Source: Pseudomonas sp. B21-028
GTDB taxonomy: Bacteria > Pseudomonadota > Gammaproteobacteria > Pseudomonadales > Pseudomonadaceae
Assembly (NCBI RefSeq): GCF_024749045.1
Contig: NZ_CP087184.1
Coordinates: forward strand, 1,798,001 to 1,862,000
Length of the DNA stretch: 64,000 nucleotides
Direction of reading: 5' to 3'
Numbering within the stretch: position 1 is the first letter of the stretch; the number at the start of each line of letters is the position of its first letter. The notes below the pieces were generated by a model that saw nothing but the letters and a program-made list of their open reading frames with translations, was not told the DNA's origin and did not search any database. Of this stretch, positions 18,167 to 27,296 are shown one piece after another. A program made the translations under genes and the position numbers.

Positions 18167-18982
18167 ATGCAAAATCGCATGATGATCACCGGTGCCGGCT
18201 CGGGCCTGGGCCGCGAAATCGCGCTGCGCTGGGCCCGCGAAGGCTGGCGCCTGGCGTTGTCGGATGTCAGTGAGCCAGGCCTCCAGGAAACCCTCAGGCT
18301 GGTGCGCGATGCCGGCGCCGACGGCTTTGTCCAGCGCTGCGATGTGCGTGATTACAGTCAGCTGACGGCGTTCGCCCAGGCCTGCGAAGAAAAACTCGGC
18401 GGCATCGACATCATCGTCAACAACGCCGGCGTGGCCTCGGGCGGTTTCTTCAGTGAATTGTCGCTGGAGGACTGGGACTGGCAGATTGCGATCAACCTGA
18501 TGGGGGTGGTCAAGGGTTGCAAGGCGTTCCTGCCGTTGCTGGAAAAGAGCCGCGGCAAGATCGTCAACATCGCTTCCATGGCGGCGCTGATGCAGGGGCC
18601 AGCGATGAGCAACTACAACGTCGCCAAGGCTGGCGTGGTGGCGTTGTCGGAAAGCCTGCTGGTCGAACTGGCGCAGCAGGAGATCGACGTGCATGTGGTG
18701 TGTCCGTCTTTCTTCCAGACCAACCTGCTGGACTCCTTCCGTGGTCCGACCCCGGCCATGAAGGTCCAAGTGGGCAAGTTGCTGGAAAGTTCGCCCATCA
18801 CCGCCGCCGACATCGCAGACTACATCTTCCAGCAGGTCGCCCAGGGTGAGTTCATGATCCTGCCCCACGAACAGGGACGCATGGCCTGGGCGATGAAGCA
18901 GAAGAACCCGCGGTTGCTGTACGACGAAATGACCGTCATGGCCGACAAGATGCGCGCCAAGGCCCGACAGAACCCAACTTGA
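18167..18982 (+). CDS. Short-chain dehydrogenase/reductase
   Basis: A 271-residue SDR oxidoreductase with the NAD(P) loop TGAGSGLGRE near the N-terminus, NNAGVASGG, the catalytic Ser in NIASMAALMQG, and the Tyr-Lys pair SNYNVAKAG. The C-terminal part contains VVCPSFFQTNLLDSF. The substrate cannot be read from the sequence. I chose the ATG at 18167 (MQNRMMITGAGSG) since the Rossmann fold begins at once; the upstream open frame to 18014 is not family-like. It is apparently monocistronic. Confidence 0.9.
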   Translation: MQNRMMITGAGSGLGREIALRWAREGWRLALSDVSEPGLQETLRLVRDAGADGFVQRCDVRDYSQLTAFAQACEEKLGGIDIIVNNAGVASGGFFSELSLEDWDWQIAINLMGVVKGCKAFLPLLEKSRGKIVNIASMAALMQGPAMSNYNVAKAGVVALSESLLVELAQQEIDVHVVCPSFFQTNLLDSFRGPTPAMKVQVGKLLESSPITAADIADYIFQQVAQGEFMILPHEQGRMAWAMKQKNPRLLYDEMTVMADKMRAKARQNPT

Positions 18983-19039
18983 CCTTGCTATGCGGTGTCC
19001 TCAGGATGGCGCCATCCGGCCTTCCTGATGGACACCTGC

Positions 19040-19372
19040 ATGCTCAACTATCTGTGGTTCTTTCTCGCCGCGCTGTTCGAAATCGCGGGCTGCTACGCAT
19101 TCTGGATGTGGTTGCGCCAGGGCAAGAGCGCCTGGTGGATCGCACCGGCATTGCTCAGCCTCACCCTGTTCGCCCTGTTGCTGACCCGCGTTGAAGCGAC
19201 CTATGCCGGTCGTGCCTACGCCGCCTATGGCGGTATCTACATCATCGCCTCCATCGCCTGGCTGGCCGTGGTGGAGCGGGTGCGACCACTGGGGTCCGAC
19301 TGGATCGGCGTGGCGCTGTGCATGCTGGGCGCCAGTGTGATTCTGTTCGGCCCTCGTTTCTCTGGGCCTTGA
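19040..19372 (+). CDS. YnfA family (UPF0060) small membrane protein
   Basis: A 110-residue inner-membrane protein with four hydrophobic helices, beginning [20 protein letters not shown] and ending in a last helix [16 protein letters not shown]. The motifs [11 protein letters not shown] and [12 protein letters not shown] are characteristic of UPF0060/YnfA, which resembles small multidrug-resistance transporters; E. coli YnfA has been linked to efflux, but transport here is untested. The start at 19040 gives the usual family length; ATG 19028 is an alternative. Confidence 0.88.
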   Translation: MLNYLWFFLAALFEIAGCYAFWMWLRQGKSAWWIAPALLSLTLFALLLTRVEATYAGRAYAAYGGIYIIASIAWLAVVERVRPLGSDWIGVALCMLGASVILFGPRFSGP

Positions 19373-19522
19373 AAACGGCGTGGTCCGACCCGTTTTTGCA
19401 GGAAGTTTCCTTCAGTTCCCAGAGTCTTGTTTGTAGGGGTTTACTGAATTCTTGCCCGCGTCTTGTGAACAGGAAACAGGCCGGGCATGGTCAAGGTCCA
19501 GACCTTCTTAAGGACAAGAACC

Positions 19523-19711
19523 ATGCTCGTACTCAGCCGTGCCGTGGGTGAACTGATTTCCATCGGTGATGATATTTCCGTTCGTGTGCTGTCGGTCAGC
19601 GGCACCACCGTGCGGTTTGGCGTGGAAGCGCCGCGGCACATCGATGTTCATCGCTTCGAGATATACGAAAAGATCCAGAGAAAGAAGAATCAGGTTGCCC
19701 GCAAGGCGTGA
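19523..19711 (+). CDS. csrA: CsrA/Rsm-family RNA-binding protein, divergent paralogue
   Basis: A 62-residue CsrA-fold protein. CsrA dimers bind GGA motifs in mRNA leaders and control translation; in pseudomonads RsmA and RsmE act under the GacS/GacA small RNAs. Compared with those, residues L4, R6, G9, E10, I14, G15, D16, the V-R-(F)-G-V-E-A-P core and Arg44 are kept, but residue 7 is Ala (Arg in E. coli CsrA) and residue 45 is Phe (usually Glu). The C-terminus is basic ([13 protein letters not shown]). An AAGGACA ribosome binding site precedes the ATG. It is probably a third or later Rsm paralogue; its regulon is unknown. Confidence 0.9.
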   Translation: MLVLSRAVGELISIGDDISVRVLSVSGTTVRFGVEAPRHIDVHRFEIYEKIQRKKNQVARKA

Positions 19712-19939
19712 TCAGTCAAACAGGTGCTTGGGCACGTCATGCTTGAGCATCAATTGACATTGCTCGCTCTCCGGATCGAAGACGATCATCGCCTGGCCCT
19801 TGGTCAAAGCCTGCCTGACCCGTAGCACACGGGTTTCCAGGGGCGTGTCGTCACCGTTGTCGGTGCCGTCGCGGGTCACGAAGTCCTCGATCAGGCGAGT
19901 GAGCGTGTCGACTTCGAGTTGGTCGTGGGGGATCAGCAT
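19712..19939 (-). CDS. YheU family (UPF0270) protein
   Basis: A 75-residue acidic cytoplasmic protein beginning MLIPHDQLEVDTLTRLIEDF and containing TRDGTDNGDDTPLE and VFDPESEQCQLM, all diagnostic of UPF0270/YheU. Function is unknown. Its stop codon abuts the csrA stop codon with no base between, so the two genes converge tail to tail. YheU proteins often lie near stress-related genes; here the NAGGN genes follow on the same strand after a REPIN. Confidence 0.9.
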   Translation of the reverse strand: MLIPHDQLEVDTLTRLIEDFVTRDGTDNGDDTPLETRVLRVRQALTKGQAMIVFDPESEQCQLMLKHDVPKHLFD

Positions 19940-20025
19940 GGGGGACCTCGGCTGGACAATGTCGCAGATGCTACGGCCTATGGGCCTTTGCGGCTAGCCT
20001 TGGATTGCGGTGGCTGTTCCAGCCC

Positions 20026-20097
20026 CATCGCGAGCAGGCTCGTTCCCACAGTGGATCTACGCCATGCGCCCCTGTGGGAGCGAGCCTGCTCGCGATG
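20026..20097. repeat. REPIN, type A
   Basis: Inverted pair: CATCGCGAGCAGGCTCG on the left and CGAGCCTGCTCGCGATG on the right, each extended by the TCCCACAG/CTGTGGGA end, separated by about 20 bases. It lies between the YheU-type gene and the M42 peptidase gene. Confidence 0.88.
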
Positions 20098-20125
20098 GCA
20101 ACCTCCCGGACGGTGAGACCCTCTG

Positions 20126-21316
20126 TCAGTTACCCGAACGCTGGCCCACCAGGCTATCCACCGAAGGCACCCGGGTGTCGCTTTCCATCTGCGTATCGTG
20201 TTCGATCTGGTGGCTGAAGCGGTCCAGTGAACCCTGGGCCGGTTGCGCATCGCTGGCGAATACCGGCGGGCTGAGGATGTAGGCACCGAGCAACCGACTG
20301 AGGGCGGCCAGGCTGTCGATATGGGTGCGTTCGTAGCCATGGGTGGCATCGCAGCCGAAGGCCAGCAGGGCGGTGCGGATGTCGTGACCGGCAGTGACGG
20401 CCGAGTGGGCGTCGCTGAAGTAGTAGCGGAACAGATCGCGCCGTGCCGGCAGTTCGTTCTCCTTGGCCAGTTTCAGCAAATGCCGTGACAGGTGATAGTC
20501 GTAGGGCCCACCGGAGTCCTGCATCGCCACGCTCACGGCGTGTTCGCTGGAGTGCTGGCCGGGTGCGACCGGGGCGATGTCGATGCCGACGAACTCGCTG
20601 ACATCCCAGGGCAGCGCGGCGGCCGCGCCACTGCCGGTTTCCTCGGTGATGGTGAACAATGGGTGGCAGTCGATCAGCAGCTCTTCGCCGCTGTCGACAA
20701 TCGCCTTGAGCGCCGCCAGCAACGCCGCGACCCCGGCCTTGTCGTCCAGGTGACGGGCGCTGATGTGGCCGCTCTCGGTGAATTCCGGCAAGGGGTCGAA
20801 GGCGACGTAATCGCCGACGCCCACCCCCAGGGTTTCGCAGTCGGCACGGGTGGCGCAGTACGCGTCCAGGCGCAATTCGATGTGATCCCAACTGATGGGC
20901 ATTTCATCCACGGCGGTGTTGAAGGCGTGCCCGGACGCCATCAAGGGCAACACGCTGCCGCGGATCACGCCGGTGTCGGTGAACAGGCTGACCCGGCTGC
21001 CTTCGGCAAACCGGCTGGACCAGCAGCCTACCGGCGCCAGGGTCAGGCGGCCGTTGTCCTTGATGGCCCGCACGGTGGCGCCAATGGTGTCCAGGTGGGC
21101 CGATACGGCCCGGTCGGGGCTGTTCTTGCGACCCTTGAGGGTGGCGCGGATCGTACCGCGACGGGTCATTTCGAAAGGTATACCCAACTCTTCGAGGCGT
21201 TCGGCGACATAGCGCACGATGGTGTCAGTGAAGCCGGTCGGGCTGGGGATGGCGAGCATTTCCAGCAGGACTTTTTGCAGGTATTCGAGATTCGGTTCGG
21301 GGATTTTGCTGATCAT
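20126..21316 (-). CDS. M42-family peptidase of the NAGGN osmoprotectant cluster
   Basis: A 396-residue zinc aminopeptidase-like protein. Metal-ligand regions are visible: AVSAHLDTIGATV, SARHLDDKAGVAAL, FTITEETGSGAAAAL, VGIDIAP and YYFSDAHSAVTAGHD. This peptidase is a regular neighbour of the N-acetylglutaminylglutamine amide (NAGGN) genes, and its role there is not established; turnover of the dipeptide or supply of precursors are possibilities. The start ATG at 21316 has a GAGGAG ribosome binding site. The C-terminal 40 residues beyond the peptidase fold are polar and specific to this group. A hairpin separates it from ngg. Confidence 0.9.
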   Translation of the reverse strand: MISKIPEPNLEYLQKVLLEMLAIPSPTGFTDTIVRYVAERLEELGIPFEMTRRGTIRATLKGRKNSPDRAVSAHLDTIGATVRAIKDNGRLTLAPVGCWSSRFAEGSRVSLFTDTGVIRGSVLPLMASGHAFNTAVDEMPISWDHIELRLDAYCATRADCETLGVGVGDYVAFDPLPEFTESGHISARHLDDKAGVAALLAALKAIVDSGEELLIDCHPLFTITEETGSGAAAALPWDVSEFVGIDIAPVAPGQHSSEHAVSVAMQDSGGPYDYHLSRHLLKLAKENELPARRDLFRYYFSDAHSAVTAGHDIRTALLAFGCDATHGYERTHIDSLAALSRLLGAYILSPPVFASDAQPAQGSLDRFSHQIEHDTQMESDTRVPSVDSLVGQRSGN

Positions 21317-21346
21317 GGAAACTCCTCTCGGAACAGTTAAGTGGGT

Positions 21347-21381
21347 CCGATCGTTCCCACGCGGAGCGTGGGAACGATCGG
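21347..21381. repeat. Perfect 16-base inverted repeat (type D)
   Basis: CCGATCGTTCCCACGC and GCGTGGGAACGATCGG flank a three-base centre, forming a perfect 16-bp stem. It sits between ngg and the downstream M42 peptidase gene. The sequence family is a recurrent intergenic repeat in Pseudomonas and may act as an mRNA stabilising or attenuating hairpin inside the operon. Confidence 0.82.
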
Positions 21382-21392
21382 TACACTGAGTG

Positions 21393-23138
21393 TCAGGCCA
21401 CCCCCTGGCTATGGGGAAACAACAGGTCCACAAAGCGCTCGGCAGTGGGTTGTGGTTCGTGGTTGGCCAGGCCGGCGCGCTCGTTGGCTTCGATGAACAC
21501 GTATCCGGGTTGATCAGCGGCCGGTACCAGCAGGTCGAGGCCGACCATGGGGATGTCCAGGGCGCGCGCCGCGCGTACCGCCGCATCGGCCAGGGTCGGA
21601 TGAAGAATACCGGTGACATCTTCCAGGACGCCGCCCGTATGAAGGTTCGCGGTGCGTCGTACGAACAGATGCTCGCCGGCCGGCAGCACACTGTCGTAGT
21701 CATACCCCGCGGCACATAGCGTGCGCTGGGTTTCGGCGTCCATTGGAATCTTGCTTTCTCCTCCGGTGGCCGCTTGCCGTCGACGGCTCTGGGCCTCGAT
21801 CAGGGCGCCGATGGTGTGCTGGCCGTCGCCGATGACTTCCGCGGGACGCCTGATCGCCGCGGCCACCACTTCGAAGTTGATCACCAGGATGCGTAGGTCG
21901 AGCCCTTCGTGAAAGCTTTCCAGCAACACTCGGCTGTCGAACTGCCGGGCCGCTTCGATGGCGCTCTGCACCTCTTCGATGGTGCGCAGGTCCACCGCCA
22001 CGCCCTGGCCCTGTTCACCGTCCAGCGGCTTGACCACCACCCGTTCGTGTTCATCGAGAAACGCCAGGTTGTCGTCGGCATTGCCCGCCAACTGTTGCGC
22101 CGGCAGGTTCAGGCCGGCGTTCTTCAGCACTTTATGGGTCAGGCTCTTGTTCTGGCACAAGGTCATGCTGATGGCGCTGGTCAGGTCACTCAGGGATTCG
22201 CGACACCGTACCCGGCGGCTGCCATGGATCAGGGTGAACAACCCGCCTTCGGCATCGTTCACCTGCACTTCGATGCCCCGGCGGTGCGCCTCCTCGACGA
22301 TGATCCGCGCATAAGGATTGAACTGGGCCTCGGGTCCTGGTCCCAGGAACAGCGGCTGATTGATGCCGTTCTTGCGCTTGATGGCGAAGGTCGAAAGGTT
22401 GCGGAAACCGAGCTTGGCGTAGAGATTCTTGGCCAGGCGATTGTCATGCAGCACCGACAGGTCGAGGTAACTCAAGCCACGGCTCATGAAGTGTTCGATG
22501 AGATGACGTACCAGCACTTCTCCGACACCGGGCCGTGAACACTGCGGGTCCACCGCCAGACACCAGAGGCTGCTGCCATTTTCCGGATCGTTGAAGGCTT
22601 TCTGGTGATTGAGGCCCATGACGCTGCCAATGACTGCGCCGCTGTCATCGTCTTCGGCCAGCCAGTAGACCGGCCCGCCCTGATGGCGCGGCGTCAAGCG
22701 CTGGGGATCGATCGGCAGCATGCCGCGGGCCTGGTAGAGCTGGTTGATGGCTTGCCAATCGGTGTCGTTCTGGGCCCGGCGAATCCGGAAGCCGCGAAAC
22801 ACCCGCGTGGCTTGCCGATAGTCGCTGAACCAAAGGCGCAGCGTGTCGGAAGGGTCGAGGAACAATTGCGCCGGCTCCAGCCCCAGCACTTGCTGGGGGG
22901 CCGCGACGTACAGGGCAATGTCACGTTCGCCGGGTTGTTCGTTGAGCAGTTCCTGGCCTAGGGTCGCCGGGTCCGGGAAGGTATGGCCGATCAGCAATCG
23001 GCCCCAACCACAATGCACCGCAATGGGATCGGCGCCCAATTCGCTGCCGTCTACCGCCAGGCGCGCCTGCAAGCGTTCATACGAAGGCGCCTGGCCGCGC
23101 AGCAGCCGTTGGTTGTGAAGCGTCGTGTGGGGTTTCAT
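21393..23138 (-). CDS. ngg: N-acetylglutaminylglutamine synthetase
   Basis: A 581-residue two-domain enzyme. Residues about 115-270 are a GNAT acetyltransferase (SLWCLAVDPQCSRPGVGEVL, YLDLSVLHDNRLAKNLYAKL); residues about 330-575 are an ATP-grasp ligase (VVVKPLDGEQGQGVAVDL, DLLVPAADQPGYVFIEAN). It makes the dipeptide N-alpha-acetylglutaminylglutamine, which the partner amidotransferase converts to NAGGN, a compatible solute accumulated under osmotic stress in P. aeruginosa and Sinorhizobium. It starts 3 bases after the asnO stop, so both are one operon. Confidence 0.94.
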   Translation of the reverse strand: MKPHTTLHNQRLLRGQAPSYERLQARLAVDGSELGADPIAVHCGWGRLLIGHTFPDPATLGQELLNEQPGERDIALYVAAPQQVLGLEPAQLFLDPSDTLRLWFSDYRQATRVFRGFRIRRAQNDTDWQAINQLYQARGMLPIDPQRLTPRHQGGPVYWLAEDDDSGAVIGSVMGLNHQKAFNDPENGSSLWCLAVDPQCSRPGVGEVLVRHLIEHFMSRGLSYLDLSVLHDNRLAKNLYAKLGFRNLSTFAIKRKNGINQPLFLGPGPEAQFNPYARIIVEEAHRRGIEVQVNDAEGGLFTLIHGSRRVRCRESLSDLTSAISMTLCQNKSLTHKVLKNAGLNLPAQQLAGNADDNLAFLDEHERVVVKPLDGEQGQGVAVDLRTIEEVQSAIEAARQFDSRVLLESFHEGLDLRILVINFEVVAAAIRRPAEVIGDGQHTIGALIEAQSRRRQAATGGESKIPMDAETQRTLCAAGYDYDSVLPAGEHLFVRRTANLHTGGVLEDVTGILHPTLADAAVRAARALDIPMVGLDLLVPAADQPGYVFIEANERAGLANHEPQPTAERFVDLLFPHSQGVA

Positions 23139-23141
23139 CGA

Positions 23142-24914
23142 TCAGATTCCTTGCTCGCTGAGCCACAGGTTCAGCGCCGCCAGTTGCCACAGGCGGGAGC
23201 CGCGCAGCGGGGTAAGCTGGCCGTTGGGGTCGGTGAGCAAGCGGTCGAGCATGGCCGGGTTGAACAGGCCGCGATCCTGGCTCGGGTCCAGCAGCAGTTC
23301 GCGGACCCAGGCCAGGGTGTTGCCTTCCAGGTGCTTGAGGCCCGGCACCGGGAAATAGCCTTTCTTGCGATCGATCACTTCGCCGGGAATCACCCGCCGG
23401 GCGGCTTCCTTGAGGACTTGCTTGCCGCCATCGGGCAACTTGAATTTCGCCGGAACCCGGGCCGAGAGTTCCACCAGCCGGTAATCCAGGAACGGCGTGC
23501 GGGCTTCCAGGCCCCAAGCCATGGTCATGTTGTCGACACGCTTGACCGGGTCGTCCACCAGCATCACGGTGCTGTCCAGGCGCAAGGCTTTATCCACCGC
23601 CGCATCGGCGCCCGGTTGGGCAAAATGCTCTTTGACGAAGTCACCGGCGGCGTCGTTGGCCGTCAGCCATTTCGGCTGCACCGTGGCGGCGTATTCCTCG
23701 TAGCTGCGGTCGAAGAACGCCGCGCGATAGGCCGCGTAGGGATCGCTGGCGCCGTCCACCTGTGGATACCAGTGGTAACCGGCAAACAGCTCGTCGGCAC
23801 CCTGGCCGCTTTGCACCACTTTGCAATGCTTGGCGACTTCCCGCGACAGCAGGTAAAAAGCGATGCAGTCATGGCTGACCATGGGCTCGCTCATGGCGCG
23901 GAAGGCCGCCGGCAGTTGCTCGATGATTTCTTTTTCGTCGATGCGCAGTTGGTGATGGCGGGTGCCGTAGTGCTTGGCGATCAGGTCCGAATACTGGAAC
24001 TCGTCACCCCGTTCGCCGCCGGCATCCTGAAAACCGATGGAGAACGTGGACAGGTCGTCCACGCCGACTTCACGCAGCAAGCCCACCAGCATGCTCGAGT
24101 CCACGCCGCCGGAAAGCAGCACCCCCACATCCACGGCGGCTCGCTGGCGAATGGCAACGGCTTCTCGGGTGCTGTCGAGCACGCGGTCGATCCAGTCTTC
24201 CAGGTTCAGGTCCTGCTCATCGGGCCGTGGGCCGTAGGGCAAGGTCCACCAGGTTTTCTGCTCGCTGCTGCCATCGGCTTCAACCCGCATCCAGGTGGCA
24301 GGCGGCAGTTTTTCAATGCCGGCCAGCAGAGTACGGGGCGCCGGGACCACGGCGTGGAAATTCAGGTAGTGATTGAGGGCGACCGGGTCGAGCATCGGGC
24401 TGATGTCGCCGCCCTTGAGCAGCGCCGGCAACGCCGAGGCAAAGCGCAGGCGCTGGCCGGTACGGGAGAGGTACAAAGGCTTGACGCCGAGACGGTCGCG
24501 GGCGATGAACAGGCGCTTGGCATCGCGCTCCCAGATGGCAAAGGCGAACATGCCGTTGAGCTTGGGCAGCAGCGCTTCGCCCCAGGCGTGATAGCCCTTG
24601 AGCAACACTTCGGTGTCGCCACCGGAATAAAAGGCGTAGCCCAACGCTTCCAGTTCGGCTCGCAGTTCCGGGTAGTTGTAGATCGCGCCGTTGAAGGCCA
24701 GGGACAGGCCCAATTGATTGTCGATCATCGGCTGGGCCGAGGCATCGGACAAGTCCATGATTTTCAGGCGCCGATGGCCCAGGGCAATCGGGCCCTGGCT
24801 ATGAAAACCCCACGCATCGGGGCCGCGAGGGGCCAGGTGATGGGTCATTCGTTCTACGGCCGCAAGGTCCGCAGGTTGTTGATCGAAACGTAACTCTCCA
24901 GCTAATCCGCACAT
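23142..24914 (-). CDS. asnO: N-acetylglutaminylglutamine amidotransferase
   Basis: A 590-residue asparagine-synthetase-type enzyme. Cys2 in MCGLAGELRF is the glutaminase nucleophile, RGPDAWG and GHRRLKIMDLSDASAQPM belong to the class II glutaminase domain, and VLLSGGVDSSMLVG is the ATP-binding loop of the synthetase domain. It amidates the C-terminus of the dipeptide made by Ngg to give NAGGN. It is the first gene of the operon asnO-ngg-(M42 peptidase). The promoter should lie in 24915-25065, before the REPIN. Confidence 0.94.
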   Translation of the reverse strand: MCGLAGELRFDQQPADLAAVERMTHHLAPRGPDAWGFHSQGPIALGHRRLKIMDLSDASAQPMIDNQLGLSLAFNGAIYNYPELRAELEALGYAFYSGGDTEVLLKGYHAWGEALLPKLNGMFAFAIWERDAKRLFIARDRLGVKPLYLSRTGQRLRFASALPALLKGGDISPMLDPVALNHYLNFHAVVPAPRTLLAGIEKLPPATWMRVEADGSSEQKTWWTLPYGPRPDEQDLNLEDWIDRVLDSTREAVAIRQRAAVDVGVLLSGGVDSSMLVGLLREVGVDDLSTFSIGFQDAGGERGDEFQYSDLIAKHYGTRHHQLRIDEKEIIEQLPAAFRAMSEPMVSHDCIAFYLLSREVAKHCKVVQSGQGADELFAGYHWYPQVDGASDPYAAYRAAFFDRSYEEYAATVQPKWLTANDAAGDFVKEHFAQPGADAAVDKALRLDSTVMLVDDPVKRVDNMTMAWGLEARTPFLDYRLVELSARVPAKFKLPDGGKQVLKEAARRVIPGEVIDRKKGYFPVPGLKHLEGNTLAWVRELLLDPSQDRGLFNPAMLDRLLTDPNGQLTPLRGSRLWQLAALNLWLSEQGI

Positions 24915-25068
24915 AAGTCCTTACCGGTTTTTCCGTTGGGGAGGGGGCAAACGGTACACGCCGAAATGGCGGGTACCCTGGAACTGACCGATGGGATTGC
25001 CGTGAGTTTTAGATCGATGCGTTATAAGCCGATCGGCGGGCACGGCTTGGCAGGGGGGCGCAGGGACC

Positions 25069-25160
25069 CTGTGGGAGCGAGCCGGCTCGCGATGGCGGCG
25101 ATACAGCCAACATTGATGCAAGCTGACTCATCGCTATCGCGAGCAGGCTCGCTCCCACAG
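25069..25160. repeat. REPIN, type A
   Basis: Inverted pair of REP units, CTGTGGGAGCGAGCCGGCTC on the left and GAGCAGGCTCGCTCCCACAG on the right, separated by about 40 bases. It lies downstream of mnmC and upstream of asnO, in a 272-base gap with no gene. Confidence 0.88.
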
Positions 25161-25186
25161 GTGTTGACGGTGGATGTTCAGCTGCG

Positions 25187-27175
25187 TCAGGCCTTGCCGC
25201 GAATCAATGCCCGCAGGGCAAAGCGGTTCGGATGGCAGGCTTCGGCCACGCTGCGGGGCAGTGGCAGGGGTTCGTTGTCCAGCCAGGCGGCGATCAGTTC
25301 ACCGGACAGCGGCGCGGTGATCAGGCCGCGGGAGCCGTGGCCGCTGTTGACGTACAGGCCATCGAGCCAGGGGCAAGGGCTGTCCGGGACCTGACGGGCA
25401 TCTTTGCTCAGGGCGTGATACGCCTCGGTAAATGCCCGGCTGTCCGCCAACGGCCCGACAATCGGCAGATAGTCCGGGCTGGTGCAACGGAACGCCACAC
25501 GGCCGTCGAGCTGCTCCGGATCCAGGATGCCGGCGTCCAGGCGGTTCACCAGGTCCAGAGAGATTTCTTCGAGCATTTGCAGGTTGCCGGCGTGTTCGGC
25601 GGCGGTGGGCGTCAAGTCATCGCTCTTGAAGTCGAAACTGGCGCCCAGGGTGTGTTCGCCCATTCGCGGCGGGGCCACGTAGCCTTCGGCGCAGACCACC
25701 GTGCGCAGGCCCTGGCTGCGGTCGGTCTGCGGCAGACGGGTGATTTGCCCGCGTATGCGCTTGAGGGGCAGGTCGGCGGCCGCTTCGAAACGCTTGATCT
25801 CGGCGGCGCTGGCGAGGATCGCCACCGGGGCGCTGGCCACGCAACGTTCGCCATCCCAGGCTTGCCACTGGCCATCGACGCGGCGCAGATCCAGCACTTC
25901 ATGGTGAGGCAACACTTCGACCAACGGGCCTGAGGCCTGCCATCGGCACAGCGCCGGCGGATGTACCCAACCCCCTTCAGGGTAGAACAGACCGCCACAG
26001 GCCAGGCCGATACCGGACAGCGCCTCGGCTTCGGGTTGCTCCATTGTGTGCAGCAGATCGGCCGGGAACGCGGCGGCCAGTTGCGCCTGGCGCTCGGCTT
26101 CCTTGTGGTTGAAGGCCAACTGCAAGACACCGCAGCCGTCCCAGTCCATGCCCCGTTGCAGGTGTTCCAGCAAGCGCCGGGTGTAGCCGAAACCGCTGAG
26201 GATCATCTGCGACAACGCCGTGCCGTGGGCGGACAGCTTGAGGTACAACACCCCCTGGGGGTTGCCCGACGCTTCCTCGGCCAACCCGGCATGCCGCTCC
26301 AGCAAGGTGACCTGCCAGCCACGGGCCGCGAGGCTCGCCGCGCTGGCGCAACCGGCCAGCCCTCCGCCGATCACCAGGGCCCGGCGCTCGCCGGTGGGCG
26401 GTGCGGGGCGGGCGTACCAGGGTTTTGCCGGGAGGGGGGCGGGCTGTTCCTGTGATTCCGGCCAGCCGAGGAACACGCCCCGCAGGATTTCCCATTTATG
26501 CCCGATGCCCGGTGTGCGCTTCATCTTGAAGCCCGCCGCGTTTAACAATCGCCGCACCCAACCGGTGCTGGTGAAGGTGCTCAGGGTGGCCCCCGGCGCC
26601 GCCAGCCGGGCCAGTTCGGCGAACAGCTCGGCGGTCCACATGTCGGGGTTCTTGGCCGGTGCGAAGCCATCCAGGAACCAGGCATCGATGTGTCCGTCCA
26701 GTTGCGGCAGCTGCTCCAGGGCATCGCCGATCATCAAGGTCAACGTCACCCGTCCGCCCGCCAGCGTCAGGCGCTGGAAACCCTGATGGATCGCAACGTA
26801 TTGCTCCAGTAACTGATCGGCCTGAAGCTTGAGTGACGGCCACAGGGCGAGGGCCCGGCGCAGGTCTGGAGGGCTCAAGGGGTATTTTTCGACACTGACA
26901 AAATGCAGTCGCGCTCCGGTGGGCGCGCATTGCTCGAACAACTGCCAGGCACAGAGGAAATTCAACCCGGTGCCGAACCCGGTCTCACCGATCACCAGCC
27001 GCCCATTGTCCGGCAGCGCGGCGAAGCGCTCGGCCAGGTTGTTCTGTTCAAGGAACACATAGCGGGTTTCTTCCAGACCCGACTGGTCGGAGAAATACAC
27101 ATCGTCGAACACCCGGGAACGGGGCAGACCCTGGTCATCCCAGTCGAGTTGGGCGTGGTGCTGTACGGGGGGCAT
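25187..27175 (-). CDS. mnmC: Bifunctional tRNA modification enzyme MnmC
   Basis: A 662-residue fusion. The N-terminal methyltransferase domain (about 1-245) carries the SAM loop GETGFGTGLNF (residues 63-73) and DAWFLDGFAPAKNP; the C-terminal FAD oxidoreductase domain (from about 265) carries VIGGGLAGCASAASLAARG and ends with YVNSGHGSRGLITAP. It converts cmnm5(s2)U34 of tRNA to nm5 and then mnm5(s2)U34. Length and domain order are standard. It is divergent from the polyphosphate:AMP phosphotransferase gene, the two sharing a 121-base promoter region. Confidence 0.96.
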   Translation of the reverse strand: MPPVQHHAQLDWDDQGLPRSRVFDDVYFSDQSGLEETRYVFLEQNNLAERFAALPDNGRLVIGETGFGTGLNFLCAWQLFEQCAPTGARLHFVSVEKYPLSPPDLRRALALWPSLKLQADQLLEQYVAIHQGFQRLTLAGGRVTLTLMIGDALEQLPQLDGHIDAWFLDGFAPAKNPDMWTAELFAELARLAAPGATLSTFTSTGWVRRLLNAAGFKMKRTPGIGHKWEILRGVFLGWPESQEQPAPLPAKPWYARPAPPTGERRALVIGGGLAGCASAASLAARGWQVTLLERHAGLAEEASGNPQGVLYLKLSAHGTALSQMILSGFGYTRRLLEHLQRGMDWDGCGVLQLAFNHKEAERQAQLAAAFPADLLHTMEQPEAEALSGIGLACGGLFYPEGGWVHPPALCRWQASGPLVEVLPHHEVLDLRRVDGQWQAWDGERCVASAPVAILASAAEIKRFEAAADLPLKRIRGQITRLPQTDRSQGLRTVVCAEGYVAPPRMGEHTLGASFDFKSDDLTPTAAEHAGNLQMLEEISLDLVNRLDAGILDPEQLDGRVAFRCTSPDYLPIVGPLADSRAFTEAYHALSKDARQVPDSPCPWLDGLYVNSGHGSRGLITAPLSGELIAAWLDNEPLPLPRSVAEACHPNRFALRALIRGKA

Positions 27176-27296
27176 GGCAGGCTCGGTGAAATCCGGGACG
27201 CTATTCTAGCCCGAGGCTGGGTCACTGCGCAGGAGCTCCTACACACCGCGGCATCCAATCCGCTAGTCTTGGCCCAATCCCAGGAAGGAGCTGCCT

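Noticed and set aside
19390..19450. AlgU-type promoter (GAAGTT...TCTTG) upstream of csrA
   Set aside because: Only a partial match to the GAACTT / TCTGA consensus; not stronger than chance.
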